A stretch of 64,000 nt of DNA from Isoetes taiwanensis (GCA_021234155.1 JAJEKV010000046.1:10479168-10543167); one strand, 5' to 3'. Numbered from the stretch's first letter, positions 1 to 11,501 are shown. Notes: generated by a model not told the origin, from the sequence alone. A program made the numbers and translations.

Positions 1-89
1 CTATTCCTGAAGATGATCTTGATGACAATGAGGTAAAAGCACTCTGTCCTATTTTGACCATTGATGCATCAGAAAAAAAAGGAGACTGA
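1..89 (+). pseudogene. C-terminal end of the upstream RNase H domain (partial)
   Basis: A reading frame open from the window edge ends in TGA at 87-89. It matches the C-terminus of the RNase H domain that is complete in unit 1 (minus strand, 10896-11501). The last codons include an eight-A run (73-80). The next frame, the RT, overlaps this end in the +1 frame. Only the acidic tail is present, so no catalytic residue is visible here. Confidence 0.75.
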
Positions 90-868
90 AGAGATTGTAA
101 TCACTAAGAATGGTAAGACTCGAACCTTGTTTGTTGGGGATTTGATTGATTATCAAAACAAAGAAACATACAAGTGTTTTTTGAAGAAAGGAAAGATGTA
201 TTTGCTTGGGATTATTCAGAGCTATCAGGTATCAAAACTGATGTATGTCAATTTGAAATTAAGATTAAAGAAGGTTGTAAACCTGTTTTTCAAAAATTAA
301 GAAGGATTAATGCCTCACTAATGGGACTAATTAAAGATGAATTGGATAATATGTTGGATGCAGGTGTTATTATTGAAATTATTAATCCAGAATGGGTATC
401 TTGTATTGTTCCTGTGGAGAAGAAAAGTGGTGCTTTAAGAATTTGCATTGACTATCGAGACCTCAACAAAGCTACCATCAAAGATTGTTACCCTTTGCCC
501 TTTTAGAAGAGATCTTATATCTTTGTAGCAGGTAAAGAGGTGTACTCATTTTTAGATGGCTTCTCAGGATTCAATCAGATTAGTATTAAAGAAGAAGACC
601 AACCCAAGACCTCTTTTATTACCCCTTGGGGAACTTATGCAATGAAAAGAATGCCTTTTGGGCTAATGAATGCACCTGCTACTTTCCAGAGAGCCATGGA
701 TGTTATTTTTAGGCCTATGTCCCCTCAAGAATTCAGAGTTTATTTGGATGACCTTTGTTTAGGATCTCACCCTACTAATCATTTGGAATTATTGGCAAAA
801 ATATGTTCTTTGTGTAGGGAATCGAGTCAACCTTAATCCAAAGAAATGTATTTTCTTTGCATCAAATG
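90..868 (+). pseudogene. Reverse transcriptase domain, family A, frameshifted copy
   Basis: The translation matches a Ty3/gypsy RT: substrate-positioning region with the RICIDYRDLNKAT motif near 440-480, the first catalytic aspartate in FLDGFSGFNQI near 550-585, the MPFGLMNAPATFQ block near 652-690, and the active-site motif YLDD near 740-750. Frame is lost near 170-180, at 500-535 and after about 820. The unit 2 copy at 16368-17114 is open through the same stretch, so these breaks are private to this copy. Several fall at sites where copies differ by CTG or CAG loss. The C-terminal TGA at 867-869 is shared with the other copies. Confidence 0.85.
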
Positions 869-2912
869 ACAACTTTTGGGACACGAGGTATCCAACAATG
901 GTGTATGTGTGGCACAAGAAAAGGTTGAAGCTCTCAAAAAATTGGTGCCCCCCAAAAACTCGAAGCAGGTCAAAAGTTTTATTGGCATGACTAGTTTTCT
1001 TAGGACGTATATTCCTAATTTTGCTCACATTATAAGTCCTATTTCTAAGCTGACAAGAATAGGCAGGATTTCCAAATCTGAGAGCAAGTATGTTCCTGTC
1101 ACGTGGTCATCAGATTGCCAAGAGTCTTTTGAGTTGCTTATAAAGTCCATTTGTGAAGCAACTCTCCTAAAAACCAGATTTGGCCAAGCCATTTGAGGTC
1201 TACATTACTATTACTAAAAGGCCATAGGCTTAGCTATTCTGCAGGGACAAGCACACCATAGCTTTTGCCCAAACAAGCGGTGGAGTTCAACTGAAGAAAA
1301 GTACACCAGAATGGAGAAGAGTGCTGCTGCTCTCATGTTTCTCATTGACAGACAAGGTCATTTATTATTGAAGAATTCAGTTCAAGTTTATATGAAGCAA
1401 AATCCAACAGGTTTGTTATTTGGTAAGGCTACCTCTAAACCAAAAATTCAAAGGTGGGCTTGCAAGTTACAAACCTTTGATATTTCTATAAAAGAGTTAC
1501 ATCAAGTGAAGAGTCCCAGTCTTTATTTACCTTATATTTTCTTTGACCATGAGGATGTAGTAGAAGTTGTTGATTTTGTGGATGCCTTAGCTTATTTACA
1601 GGCAGATGATGATGAGCAAGGCCAACAGGATTGGCAGTTGCCTATAAAGAATTTTCTACAATTCAAGGAGATGCCCTCAGGATTGACCTCGAGCCAGCAA
1701 AGGAGATTTAAAGAAAAGTGCAGGCAGTTCAAAATGATTAATGATGTTTTATGTAAAGTCAACAGGGATGGACTATTATTGAGGTGTGTCAATGAAGAAG
1801 AATCTGCCCTGATCATTAGAGAAATGCATGAAGGAGTATGTGGAGGCCATTTTGCTGGGGATACTACTGCCAAGAAAATTCTCAGGTCAGGTTACTATTG
1901 GCCTACAATATTTAAAGATTGTTATACTGCTATAAAATCTTGCCACAAGTGCCAAATATTTGGCAAAAGGATCCTTCTCCCAGCTGCACTAAACCCCATA
2001 ATTTCTCCAGGACCTTTTCAAATTTGGGGATTAGATTATATTGGTCCTATTAACCCCTCTTCTGCAGGGCAACATCAACACATTATTGTAGCTACAGATT
2101 ATTTTACCAAATGGGCAGAGGCAATTCCTTTGAGACAGGCTAATGCCCTTACAACATCAAAGTTCTTACATGAGTATATTTGTGCACGGTTTGGTATTCC
2201 TCTACAATTACATTCTGATAGAGGTACTCCTTTTGTGAATGAAGTTACTGCTAATTTATTGACCATTCTTAAAGTCAAACATACCAAGAGTTCCTCTTAC
2301 TATCCCCAAGGTAATGGTCAAGCAGAAGCTACTAATAAAGATTTGAAGGGCATTTTGCAGAAAACAGTGGATGATAATCAAAAGGATTGGCATGTTAAAC
2401 TAGTGGATGCCCTATGGGCTTATAGAGTCACCATCAAAGCAGCAACCACTCATACTCCTTTTAACTTAGTTTATGGCATTGAAGCTGTGCTTCGGTGAAA
2501 GCTTGAGCTTCCATCTCTGAGGTTAGCTCATAAGTTGTGTTTGCCTTTTGAGTATGCCTTGCAGGAAAGACTGGATACCCTTTTGCATTTAGAAGAATAT
2601 AGAATGGAAGCTGAGAATGCTAATTTGCTTAAAAAAGCCAAGGATTTGGCTGCTTTCAAAGCTGCTCATAAAATACAAGGGATCTTCAAGACTGGAGAAT
2701 TAGTTCTGAAATGGAATAAATCAAGGGAAGATTCAGCTAGTAAGTTTGAAAATCTTTGGGAGGGCCCCTATGAGGTGTTGGAAACTGCAGGCACCAATTC
2801 TTATTGGTTGAAAGAATTAACTTCAGGGATGCCACTTCCAAATCCTATCAACACTATTCACCTGAAGAGGTACTGGGATCAGCACATTTGCTTGTCCCTT
2901 TTTATGCTCTAG
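869..2912 (+). pseudogene. RT thumb, degenerate RNase H and integrase, family A
   Basis: From 876 the frame encodes the RT thumb (SFIGMTSFLRTYIPNFAH near 985-1030). It then gives an RNase H-like connection region whose usual TDAS motif is replaced, and frame is disturbed at about 1170-1300. From 1311 to 2498 the frame is open and gives the HHCC zinc-binding domain (HEGVCGGH ... CHKC near 1825-1955) and the DDE catalytic core: LDYIGPI near 2034, HSDRG near 2212, GQAEATN near 2318. A one-base break at about 2490-2500 separates the C-terminal domain (2535-2912), which carries GPYEVLE near 2765 (GPY/F module). No chromodomain is visible. Compared with unit 4 the break near 2490 is a CAG/CTG-type difference. 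Confidence 0.85.
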
Positions 2913-3665
2913 AATTTAAATAAGTTAGAATTAAAGTTAGACATTAGATAGGTTGGATTTCACCCTGTTTTAAATTTAGAACTAATGTCTTCATTAAGTT
3001 TATGTTTGCAGGTTAGTCAGTATGAAGGATGAGCTATCAAACAGCCTCAGGACAAGGATTTTTATTAACTGCCAAGTGTCATTTGCAGGAGCACCCTTTT
3101 TCCATTCTCATTCACCTGTCTCATTGTAGTCCTGCCCTCCATTTAGCCATGCTTTCTCATTTTATCTCCCCAAATGTGCACTCTGCAAATTCAGCTTCAC
3201 CATCATAGCGAGTTGCAAGGTATTAAGACTAACTAGTTTGTGTGTTTCCATGCGGGTGCACCCTTTTCCCATCTTTTCATCGCCATAAGTAGCCACGCCA
3301 TCCATTTAAACCTTCTATTCTTGTTCTTTCATTTCCCTAAGAAGAAAGCACTCTGCCATTCAGCTTTTCCATCCTAGCAGAGTTGCTCTTGGAGATATCA
3401 AGGAGACACACATTCTTTTGTTTTGGCGGTTTTTCTTCCCCCCATACACCCCATTTCCATCACTATTCCATCATATTTACATTCATCCTCATTCTTTTCC
3501 ACCTATCATATTCCATTCACATTCCCCCCACCACATTCATTTCTATTCCATTAACACTTGCACATTACACTCTCTCTCTACTATGATTCTCACTCAAGCA
3601 CCTTGGTACAAGATTGAAGACCCCTTATGGCTGAGGGGACCAGCCATTCTTTTGTTTTGGCGAGA
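2913..3665 (+). other. Non-coding 3' region between integrase and LTR, ending in the pre-LTR block
   Basis: No credible gene. The stretch holds two diverged direct copies of a block of about 140 bp and a pyrimidine-rich run near 3430-3580. It ends with a conserved pre-LTR segment (about 3630-3665, CTGAGGGGACC ... GGCGAGA) directly before TGTTG. That position is where a polypurine tract should prime plus-strand synthesis. Short open frames crossing into the LTR are by-products of this repeated sequence. Confidence 0.7.
3091..3400 (+). repeat. Diverged tandem duplication, period about 167 bp, in the 3' untranslated region
   Basis: Copy 1 (about 3091-3226) and copy 2 (about 3258-3400) both start GCACCC and run through a catttag/catttaaac segment, a 'gcactctgc' block, a 'ttcagctt' block and a 'gagttgc' end. 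They are too diverged to be recent. The same pair recurs in front of every A LTR (inverted at 7590-7900, and at about 19320, 26780, 39530 and 52280). Confidence 0.6.
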
Positions 3666-3686
3666 TGTTGCCCCCAAAGGGCAACA
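3666..3686 (+). repeat. Hairpin at the LTR 5' terminus
   Basis: The first 21 bases are a perfect inverted repeat: TGTTGCCC and GGGCAACA around a five-base loop. The right arm ends CAACA, like the 3' end of the LTR itself. All full A LTRs start this way, with slight loop variation at 52863. Confidence 0.8.
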
Positions 3687-5624
3687 TGCTAATGGAGATC
3701 TATATGTTCAAACTAGGTCAATTCATTTTAGAAGACTAGGTCAAAGCTTGGAAGATTCTTGTCAGTCAACATTGTTATGGAGGTCAAAAGATGTTCATGC
3801 TTCAAGTCAAACAATGCTCAAGGTTCAAACTTCACAAGAGGTATTTTATTTGGGGTATCAAATGCTTAGTCAGGAATATGCTCTAGAAGATTCTGGGTTA
3901 TGAAGTTTGGAAGATATTGCTCGAAGTTTGGAAGTTAAAGTTTGGAAGATTCCCTTATATGGTTCCACCCTTGTCACCTTGTTTAGCCATTTTTCCCTTC
4001 TTATATCCCCCAACCTATCTTATTACCATCATTTGTTAATTTTCCCATGACATCTCCCTTATTCATTCTTCCTAACCACTTTTGCACCATTGCCCTCCAC
4101 ATTTGCCTTTTCCTTGCCATAAACACTTACTCCATACCTTGCTTAATCATGGACCTTGTTTTTTCTACGTCCATATCTTATTATCATCTATCTCCACCAT
4201 CCACATGAACCCTTGTTGCCCCCATGGCCAATCTCTATTTTTACCTCCTATCTTATGGCTAAACCCTTGTTGGTTCCCCACTCCCTCAAATTGGTCTCAT
4301 GGTCCTAAGAACTTCAAATTAGGTTATGGGTGTTTGATACCATGGTCTAAGCGTGCATAAAACTTCAAGAAAATAGGAGCCTTAAGTTTGAACCATGGAA
4401 AAACTTTCAAAACATCCCAAATCTGGGGAATATTCCAAGCATATCTAAGGAAAATGTGAACCGTATCATGAAATTCCCCCGAAATATCTGACCATGAACC
4501 CTAAATCTCGGAACTGCAGAAAAATCGTGCGGAATCAACTCTACCGCCTTCCTAACCCTGCTATTATTGGATTCCCGCTGCTCCTAAACTTAATGAACCA
4601 CAAATCAAGCCCTAAGATGCCGGAACCACTAAATTTGAAAATATATATGGGAAAACTGGATCCGAGAAAATTTTGAAGGCTTTGGAAGTATTCAGATCAT
4701 ACATTGATCATTGCTGAGCAAGATCTGGATGATCCTTGAAGTTCTTGAGCTCTCCTCAACTGGATCTACAAGATTTAGTTGACATTACTTTCAGAAATTA
4801 CCTTATGACTTTTGATGATTATTTTCTTGTACTTGAAGCTATGAAGCATCCTTATCTATTGTTATCTTGATATATTTACCTTCATATTAATCCAAATGGA
4901 CTGTCAAGTTGTTGAATTTGTCTCTGATATTTTCCTTAGTAATTCTTGCCACAAAACATCATATAGAAAAATCCCTGAGTGTTTTTAACACCTTCAGCCC
5001 ACCTATCCTGGGGTTTTAAGAAAGCCAAGGGAGTTGGAACGAATCATTCAAAAATACCAAGTATAGATCAAATTCAAAAATATTGCTCTCGGGTTTGAAC
5101 TGTTTTTTACTGTATTTTGCCAAATCCAGTCACAAAAAATACCTCTACACCTCCAAATGAGGATTTGACTGCTTGCCTCTCTTCCCTAGCACCATTGCAA
5201 CCTACCTGCTTTGGAAATTCTCAAAAAAGTGATGGGCAACTCCAAAACTCAATCTCTGATCACTGTTTCCCACATTTGACCTCTATTGACCAAAATTTGA
5301 CCCCACTTTGAACTCGAATAACTCACAGATTAAATCTCTGACTTGGTCAGAGACTTTACTGTTGAGTATCTACAACTTTTTTGACCAAGTCTACAGTATC
5401 TGACTCGAAAAGTCAATCTGCATTCCAACACCACAATTGTTTTGGCAAAGGTGCCACTTTTTGAAAATGGGAAAGGTATAGAACTCGAACTTTTTGAACT
5501 TTTCTTTGAAATTTTCTTGCATAGACTGATCACCTTAAGTGATCTGGAGGTTCTAACCCCAATTTGAGTGAAAACTCAAGTTGGATCCTTGTGGTTGACC
5601 TTTAAGCCAGGTTTAGGGTCAACA
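3666..5624 (+). mobile_element. Family A long terminal repeat, copy 1
   Basis: It starts TGTTG and ends TCAACA. Both ends are set by context: the start follows the pre-LTR block, and the end is followed after three bases by a primer-binding site. Length is about 1,959 bp. Near-identical copies start at 11765, 19909, 27358, 40116 and 52863. No long open frame has coding character. A weak TATA-like stretch is at about 4868-4875. Confidence 0.88.
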
Positions 5625-5627
5625 TCT

Positions 5628-5646
5628 TGGAGGTCCTACCGAGATC
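5628..5646 (+). other. Primer-binding site, tRNA-Gln type
   Basis: TGGAGGTCCTACCGAGATC starts three bases after the LTR end. Its complement ends in ACCTCCA. From memory of tRNA-Gln 3' acceptor and T-arm sequences (ending ...TCTCGGTAGGACCT plus CCA) this is a full-length match. The same site follows LTR 2 at 13713 and the D LTRs. Confidence 0.75.
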
Positions 5647-5664
5647 TTCCGGATCTCGGAACTC

Positions 5665-6750
5665 ATGGCTCCAAAGCAAAAAAATTTCCAGCAATCGAGA
5701 ACCATTGGAAGATCTTTGATGTATCAGATCATTGCGTAGAGAAAGGCCATTGCCTTCAAGTTTCTCAACTAGCTTACTTCAAAACATGCCATACCGGTTT
5801 GAGTTGAATGTCCCTGTTCCCTTGCCTACCTTTGATTCAAAGATGAGTGCTAACCACGTTTTGAGAATATTTGAAGACTATTACAGGGATTATGGTTTCA
5901 AGAAAGGATGCAAGCTTTCAGAATTTGAAAAATGTTTCAAAGATGAGAGTGAAGCTGGTACTTGGTTAACTTATGAGAAGTTAATGGGTACCACTTCATG
6001 GGATGAACCCTGTCAAGAAGTTTCGGATAGATTTGGTAAGTTAGTCGCTCCACAAGATTTGGTTAATGAATTGCAAGGTTTTTTCTATACATGCAGGAGA
6101 AAGCGTGAATCAGTACAAGGAGAGGTTTAGTACATTCATGAGCAGGTGTCAAAAGCACAAGTTACCATCCCAACTCTGTTTTTAGTTCTTGCCTTTATTA
6201 ATGGTGCGCAAAGAAGACCGGATATCCAAAGAAAGTTGCTCAAAATCCAATTTCTTTGAAGGGTTTGATTCCATTTACAAAGTCTTTGCCAAAACCACCG
6301 ATCTAACCGGATGCTCTCTACTTTGCACGATAAGCATTATGCTCCTCATCATACTCGACCCGTTTTACCACGATGCTCCGATGCACATTATGATCATCAC
6401 CCTTCTATTCCGGTTTATGCCATACAAAAAGAAAAAGAAATCCAAAGAGGAGGAAGCCAATTCTCAAGTTGCGAAGTCAAGTCGGACCTATCCAAGGTTC
6501 TTGAAGCCTTAGCGAAATAACCAAACAATTGGTTGAACTCAAGGCTGCAAGAACATGGTAAAACTTACCCTGAATGTATTCATTGCAATAGGAATTCTCA
6601 CCCATCAGAAATATGCTATTGGCAAGTGTGCCCCAAATGTAATAGGAAAGGCCACTTTGGAAAGGAATGTCCTGTTTGTTCTTTTTGTAAAGAGGTTGGC
6701 CATACTTGATGCTAGGTGTCTTTGTTAAGAAATATTTTGCTAAGCGGGGA
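5665..6750 (+). pseudogene. gag: gag (capsid and zinc knuckles), unit 1, frameshifted
   Basis: The first ATG after the primer-binding site is at 5665 and gives MAPKQK. The capsid region (about 5790-6130) is near-identical to unit 2, with ANHVLRIFEDYYRDYGFKKG and LVNELQGF segments typical of retrotransposon Gag. Frame is lost near 5700, 6100, 6200 and 6260. Cysteine-rich knuckles of the CX2CX4HX4C type follow at about 6574-6720. Breaks cluster where unit 2 has CTG or CAG. Confidence 0.8.
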
Positions 6751-6959
6751 AAAAGAGAAGAGACCGAGTCCAAACCCCCTGTGAGATTTGCTGAACCAAG
6801 CACCTCTATAAGATTTATTCAAGCTACAGAAGCTCCTAAATCTGAAGAAGTTATGGTGGTGCAAACTAGAAGCATGAATGAAGCTCAAGTACATGCTGAA
6901 CCAAGTAGGCATTCTCTTGCCGGGCTGTACCACCTGTAGTAGTAGAATCACCTGCTCAA

Positions 6960-7542
6960 ACCATAGCTCCACCCCCTCAGCAAAAATATGGTAAGAAAGA
7001 TCAAGACTTTGATGAGGTAGATGTTTTGCTTAAAAATTCTAAGGTGAGTGTGGACCTTTTTACTTTATTAAAGATTGCACCTAGTTATAGAAAAAGGGTA
7101 CTTCAGCAAACCAATGGTGAGGTATTAAATGCTTGTGTGAATTTTCTTGATGCCACTGACCTTATTCTAGCACAAACATGAAGAAGACCCGGAGCATTCA
7201 CATGTTCATTTGCTTTAGGAGGGTCTACTTTCTCTAATGTGTTACTTGATGGGGGTTCCCCTCTAAATATCATGCCATATCATATTATGAAGAAATGTGG
7301 TTTTGAGGTGGATAAGAAAGCTTCTATGTTATTAAAATCTTTTTATAATGCTAAGATTTCTCCTATTGGTGTGGTGACTAAAGTGCCTGTTAACACAGAA
7401 GGCATAACTGTAGCTGCTAACTTTATTGTGGTGGCTTTTGAAGATATAGGAGATGAATCTGATATCTATGACTTACTTTTAGGAAGGAGATGGTTAGCTT
7501 GTGGATGGATGCCAGTCGCCCGGTGTCAAGGGAGATGTACCA
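6960..7542 (+). pseudogene. Aspartic protease region, unit 1, truncated by an inversion breakpoint
   Basis: The open segment from 7239 carries LLDGGSPLNIMP, the retropepsin active-site loop, and near 7470-7500 DLLLGRRWL, the second hydrophobic-Gly motif. Upstream, a conserved acidic linker (KKDQDFDEVDVLLKNSK) begins near 6992. The frame stops matching unit 2 at 7542, where sequence switches to the inverse of the element's 3' region. The protease core is complete, but the link to RNase H and RT is cut. Confidence 0.8.
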
Positions 7543-8070
7543 GGGGAAGAAAAACCGCCAAAACAAAAGAATGTGTGTCTCCTTGATATCTCCAAGAGCA
7601 ACTCTGCTAGGATGGAAAAGCTGAATTGCAGAGTGCTTTCTTCTTAGGGAAATGAAAGAACAAGAATAGAAGGTTTAAATGGATGGCAGGGCTACTTATG
7701 GCAGATGAAAAGATGGGAAAAGGGTATGGTGTCATGGAAACACACAAACTAGTTAGTCTTAATACCTTGCAACTCTGCTATGATGGTTTGAATTTGCGAG
7801 TGCACATTTGGGGAGATAAAATGAGAAAGCATGGCTAAATGGAGGCGGGGACTACAATGAGACGGTGAATGAGAATGGAAAAAGGGTGCTCCTGCAAATG
7901 ACACTTGGCGTTAATAAAAATCCTTGTCCCGAGGTGTTTGATAGCTCATCCTTCATAATTGACTAACTAACACGCAAACATAAACTTAATGAAGACATTA
8001 GTTCTAAATTTAAAGCAGGGTGAAATCCAACCTATCTAATGTCTAACTTTAATTCTAACTTATTTAAATT

Positions 8071-9420
8071 CTAGAGCATAAAAGGGACAAGCAAATGCTT
8101 TGATCCCAGTACCTCTTCATGTGAATAGTGTTGATAGGATTTGGAAGTGGCATCCCCGAAGTTAATTCTTTCAACCAATAAGAATTGGTGCTGCATTTTC
8201 CAACACCTCATAGGGGCCCTCCCAAAGATTTTCAAACTTACTAGCTGAATCTTCCCTTGATTTATTCCATTTCGAACTAATTCTCGGTCTTGAAGATCCC
8301 TTGTATTTTATGAGCGGCTTTGAAAGCAGCCAAATCCTTGGCTTTTTAAGCAAATTAGCATTCTCGGCTTCCATTCTATATTCTTCTAAATGCAAAAGGG
8401 TATCCGGTCTTTCCCCGCAAGGCATACTCAAAAGGCAAACACAACTTATGAGCTAACCTGGAGATGGAAGCTCAAGCTCTACTGGAAGCACCGGCTTCAA
8501 TGCCATAAACTAAGTTAAAAGGAGTATGAGTGGTTGCTGCTTTGATGGTGACTCTATAAGCCCATAGGGCATCCACTAGTTTAACATGCCAATCCTTTTT
8601 GATTATCATCCACTTTGTTTTTCGCAAAATGCCCTTCAAATCTTTATTAGTAGCTTGCTTGACCATTACCTTGGGGATAGTAAGAGGAACTCTTGGTATG
8701 TTTGACTTTAAGAATGGTCAATAAATTAGAATAACTTCATTCACAAAAGGAGTACCTCTATCAGAATGTAATTGTAGAGGAATACCAAGCAAATGCACAA
8801 ATATACTCATGTAAGAACTTTGATGTTGTAGGGCATTAGCTTTGTCTTAAAGGAATTGCCTCTGCCCATTTGGTAAAATAATCAGAGCTACAATAATAAT
8901 GTGCTGATGTTGCCCCTCAAGAAGAGGGGTTAATAGGACCAATATAATCTAATCCCCAAATTTGAAAAGGTCCTGGAGAAATTATGGGGTTTAGTGCAGC
9001 TGGGAGAAGGATCCTTTTGCCAAATATTTGGCACTTGTGGCAAGATTTTATAGCAGTATAACAATCTTTAAATATTGTAGGCCAATAGTAACCTGACATG
9101 AGAATTTTCTTGGCAGTAGTATCCCCAGCAAAATGGCCTCCACATACTCCTTCATGCATTTCTCTAATGATCAAGGCAGATTCTTCTTCATTGACACACC
9201 TCAATAATAGTCCATCCCTGTTGACTTTACATAAAACATCATTAATCATTTTGAACTGCCTGCACTTTTCTTTAAATCTCCTTTGCTGGCTCGAGGTCAA
9301 TCCTGAGGGCATCTCCTTGAATTGTAGAAAATTCTTTATAGGCAACTGCCAATCCTGTTGGCCTTGCTCATCATCATCATCGCACGTAAAATAAGCTAAA
9401 GGCATCCACAAAATCAACAA
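8071..9420 (-). pseudogene. Integrase, family A, inverted copy in unit 1
   Basis: The open segment 8917-9420 gives the N-terminal HHCC domain (HEGVCGGH ... CHKC) and the first catalytic aspartate (LDYIGPI). The second aspartate and the glutamate regions follow with frame breaks between 8917 and 8470. The C-terminal GPYEVLE segment is near 8200. The stop corresponds to CTA at 8071. Frame is broken at least four times relative to the intact copy at 38016-39360. Confidence 0.85.
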
Positions 9421-10860
9421 CTTCTACTACATCCTCATGGTCAAAGAAAATATAAGGTAAATAAAGACTGGGACTCTTCACTTGATGTAACTCTTTTTAT
9501 AGAAATATCAAAGGTTTGTAACTTGCAAGCCCACCTTTGAATTTTTGGTTTAGAGGTAGCCTTACCAAATAACAAACCTGTTGGATTTTTGCTTCATATA
9601 AACTTGAACTGAATTCTTCAATAATAAATGACCTTGTCGTCAATGAGAAACATGAGAGCAAAGCACTCTTCTCCATTCCGGTGTACTTTTCTTGAGTTGA
9701 ACTCCCCATTTTTTCGGCAAAAGCTATGGTGTGCTTGTCTGCTTGAGAATAGCTAAGCCTATGGCCTTTTTAGTAATAGTAATGTAGACCTCAAATGGCT
9801 TGGCCAAATCTGGTTTTTAGGAGAGTTGCTTCACAAATGGACTTTATAAGCAACTCAAAAGACTCTTGGCAATCGATGACCACGTGTGGAGGGAACATAC
9901 TTGCTCTGATTTGGAAATCCTGCCTATTCTTGTCGACTTAGAAATAGGACTTATAATGTGAGCAAAATTAGGAATATCGTCCTAAGAAAAACTAGTCATG
10001 CCAATAAAACTTTTGACTGCTTCGAGTTTTTGGGGGGCACCAATTTTTGAGAGCTTCAACCTTTTCTTGTGCCACTGTACACCATTGTTGGATACCTCGT
10101 GTCCCAAAAGTTGTCATTTGGATGCAAAGAAAATACATTTCTTTGGATTAAGGTTGAAAAGGATTCCCTACACAAAGAACATATTTTTGCCAATAATTCC
10201 AAATGATTAGTAGGGTGAGATCTAAACAAAGGTCATCCAAATAAACTCTGAATTCTTGAGGGGACATAGGCCTAAAAATAACATCCATGGCTCTACGGAA
10301 AGTAGCAGGTGCATTCATTAGCCCAAAAGGCATTCTTTTCATTGCATAAGTTCCCCAAGGGGTAATAAAAAGAGGTCTTGGGTTGGTCTTCTTCTTTAAT
10401 ACTAATCTGATTGAATCTGAGAAGCCATCTAAAAATGAGTACACCTCTTTACACCTTTCAAACATATAAGATCTCTTCTAAAAAGGGCAAAGGGTAACAA
10501 TCTTTGATGGTAGCTTTGTTGAGGTCTCGATAGTCAATGCAAATTCTTAAAGCACCACTTTTTCTTCTCCATGGGAACAATACAAGATACCCATTCGGAT
10601 TAATAATTTCAATAATAACACCCGCATCCAACATATTATCCAATTCATCTTTAATTAGTCCCATTAGTGAGGCATTAATCCTTCTTAATTTTTGAAAAAC
10701 AGGTTTACAACCTTCTTTAATCTTAATTTCAAATTGACATACATCAGTTTTGATACCTGATAGCTCTGAATAATCCCAAGCAAATACATCTTTCCTTTCT
10801 TCAAAAAACACTTGTATGTTTCTTTGTTTTGATAATCAATCAAATCCCCAACAAACAAGG
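9421..10860 (-). pseudogene. Reverse transcriptase and degenerate RNase H, inverted copy in unit 1
   Basis: The segment 10458-10811 encodes the RT N-terminal half (RICIDYRDLNKAT). The segment 10148-10465 encodes FLDGF, MPFGLMNAPATF and YLDDL. The RT is followed by an in-frame TGA (plus-strand TCA at 10114-10116), then the thumb and RH region with several frame breaks. A one-base change near 10580 damages the INPEWVS motif. The TGA lies in the same place as in unit 2. Confidence 0.82.
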
Positions 10861-10895
10861 TTCGAGTCTTACCATTCTTAGTGATTACAATCTCT

Positions 10896-11501
10896 TCAGT
10901 CTCCTTTTTTTTCTGATGCATCAATGGTCAAAATAGGACAGAGTGCTTTTACCTCATTGTCATCAAGATCATCTTCAGGAATAGCTCCCTCAGTTAAATG
11001 TGACATGAGAGTCTCCCTACACAAAGCATCAGCTTCAAAATTTTGTTCTCTGGGGATATGAGTGATTTCCCATGAAGCAAAACTCGAGAGCACTCCCATT
11101 GCTTGATTCTTCAAGAGCTCCATATCTGCATTTTTTGTTTGATAGTCTCCTGAAACTTGTCTGCAGATTAATTGTGAATCACCATAAATGTGAATATTGG
11201 CAATATTCATAGATTTAGCTTCCTGGAGACCTGCAATCAAAGCTTTATATTCTGCCACATTAGAAGTGACTTGAGGAAAGATCCTTCCTACTTTAGCTAA
11301 AAGTTTGTGAGAAGAGTCTTTCAAAATAGCAGCAGATGATGCAACATTTAATTTTTTAGAGATACCTCCATCAAACCATAAGAACCCTGTTGGTCCTTGT
11401 ATGCTGAGAGGTGCACTTTCCATAATAAGAGGAACCATCTCATATTTTCTTGGTCTTATATTTTTTACCCTGTAAGATCCCAAAGGTTCTTCAATTAGCA
11501 T
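10896..11501 (-). CDS. RNase H type I domain (archaeal-like), uninterrupted copy placed before RT
   Basis: This 201-residue frame is the best-preserved copy of this domain. It carries WFDGG (first Asp), NVAEYKALIAGL (Glu), YGDSQLI (third acidic residue) and HIPREQNFEADAL (last Asp), the four-acid set of RNase H type I. NVAEYKAL and DSQLI resemble the extra RNase H known from Tat-lineage plant elements. It ends in TGA just past an eight-A run, and the RT frame (ending 10685) overlaps it in the +1 frame. In well-known Tat elements the extra RNase H follows RT-RH; here it lies between protease and RT. Residues are seen directly; lineage is inferred. Confidence 0.85.
   Translation of the reverse strand: MLIEEPLGSYRVKNIRPRKYEMVPLIMESAPLSIQGPTGFLWFDGGISKKLNVASSAAILKDSSHKLLAKVGRIFPQVTSNVAEYKALIAGLQEAKSMNIANIHIYGDSQLICRQVSGDYQTKNADMELLKNQAMGVLSSFASWEITHIPREQNFEADALCRETLMSHLTEGAIPEDDLDDNEVKALCPILTIDASEKKGD

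Larger units (their letters stand above)
1..3665 (+). mobile_element. Unit 0: 3' part of a Ty3/gypsy family A element (window begins inside it)
   Basis: The window opens inside the internal region of an LTR retrotransposon. In order it holds the last residues of an RNase H domain, reverse transcriptase, degenerate RNase H, integrase and a non-coding 3' region. It then meets an LTR at 3666. The same order at near-identity recurs in unit 2 (16200-19908), which identifies the family. The 5' part of this copy lies outside the window. Confidence 0.9.

Noticed and set aside
1592-1873. 93-residue minus-strand frame, repeated at 9098 (plus), 17837, 38040 and 50783
   Set aside because: It is the exact antisense of the integrase zinc domain and recurs only because the integrase does.
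3418-3903. 161-residue frame (and its 90-150-residue versions at 11682, 19667, 27113, 39872 and 52624)
   Set aside because: It crosses from the 3' region into the LTR, has no domain and varies in length with each indel; it is LTR sequence read by chance.
4082-4360. Cys/His/Pro-rich frame of 75-92 residues inside each A LTR
   Set aside because: Low-complexity C/T-rich DNA gives this composition. Its C-terminus changes with each copy.
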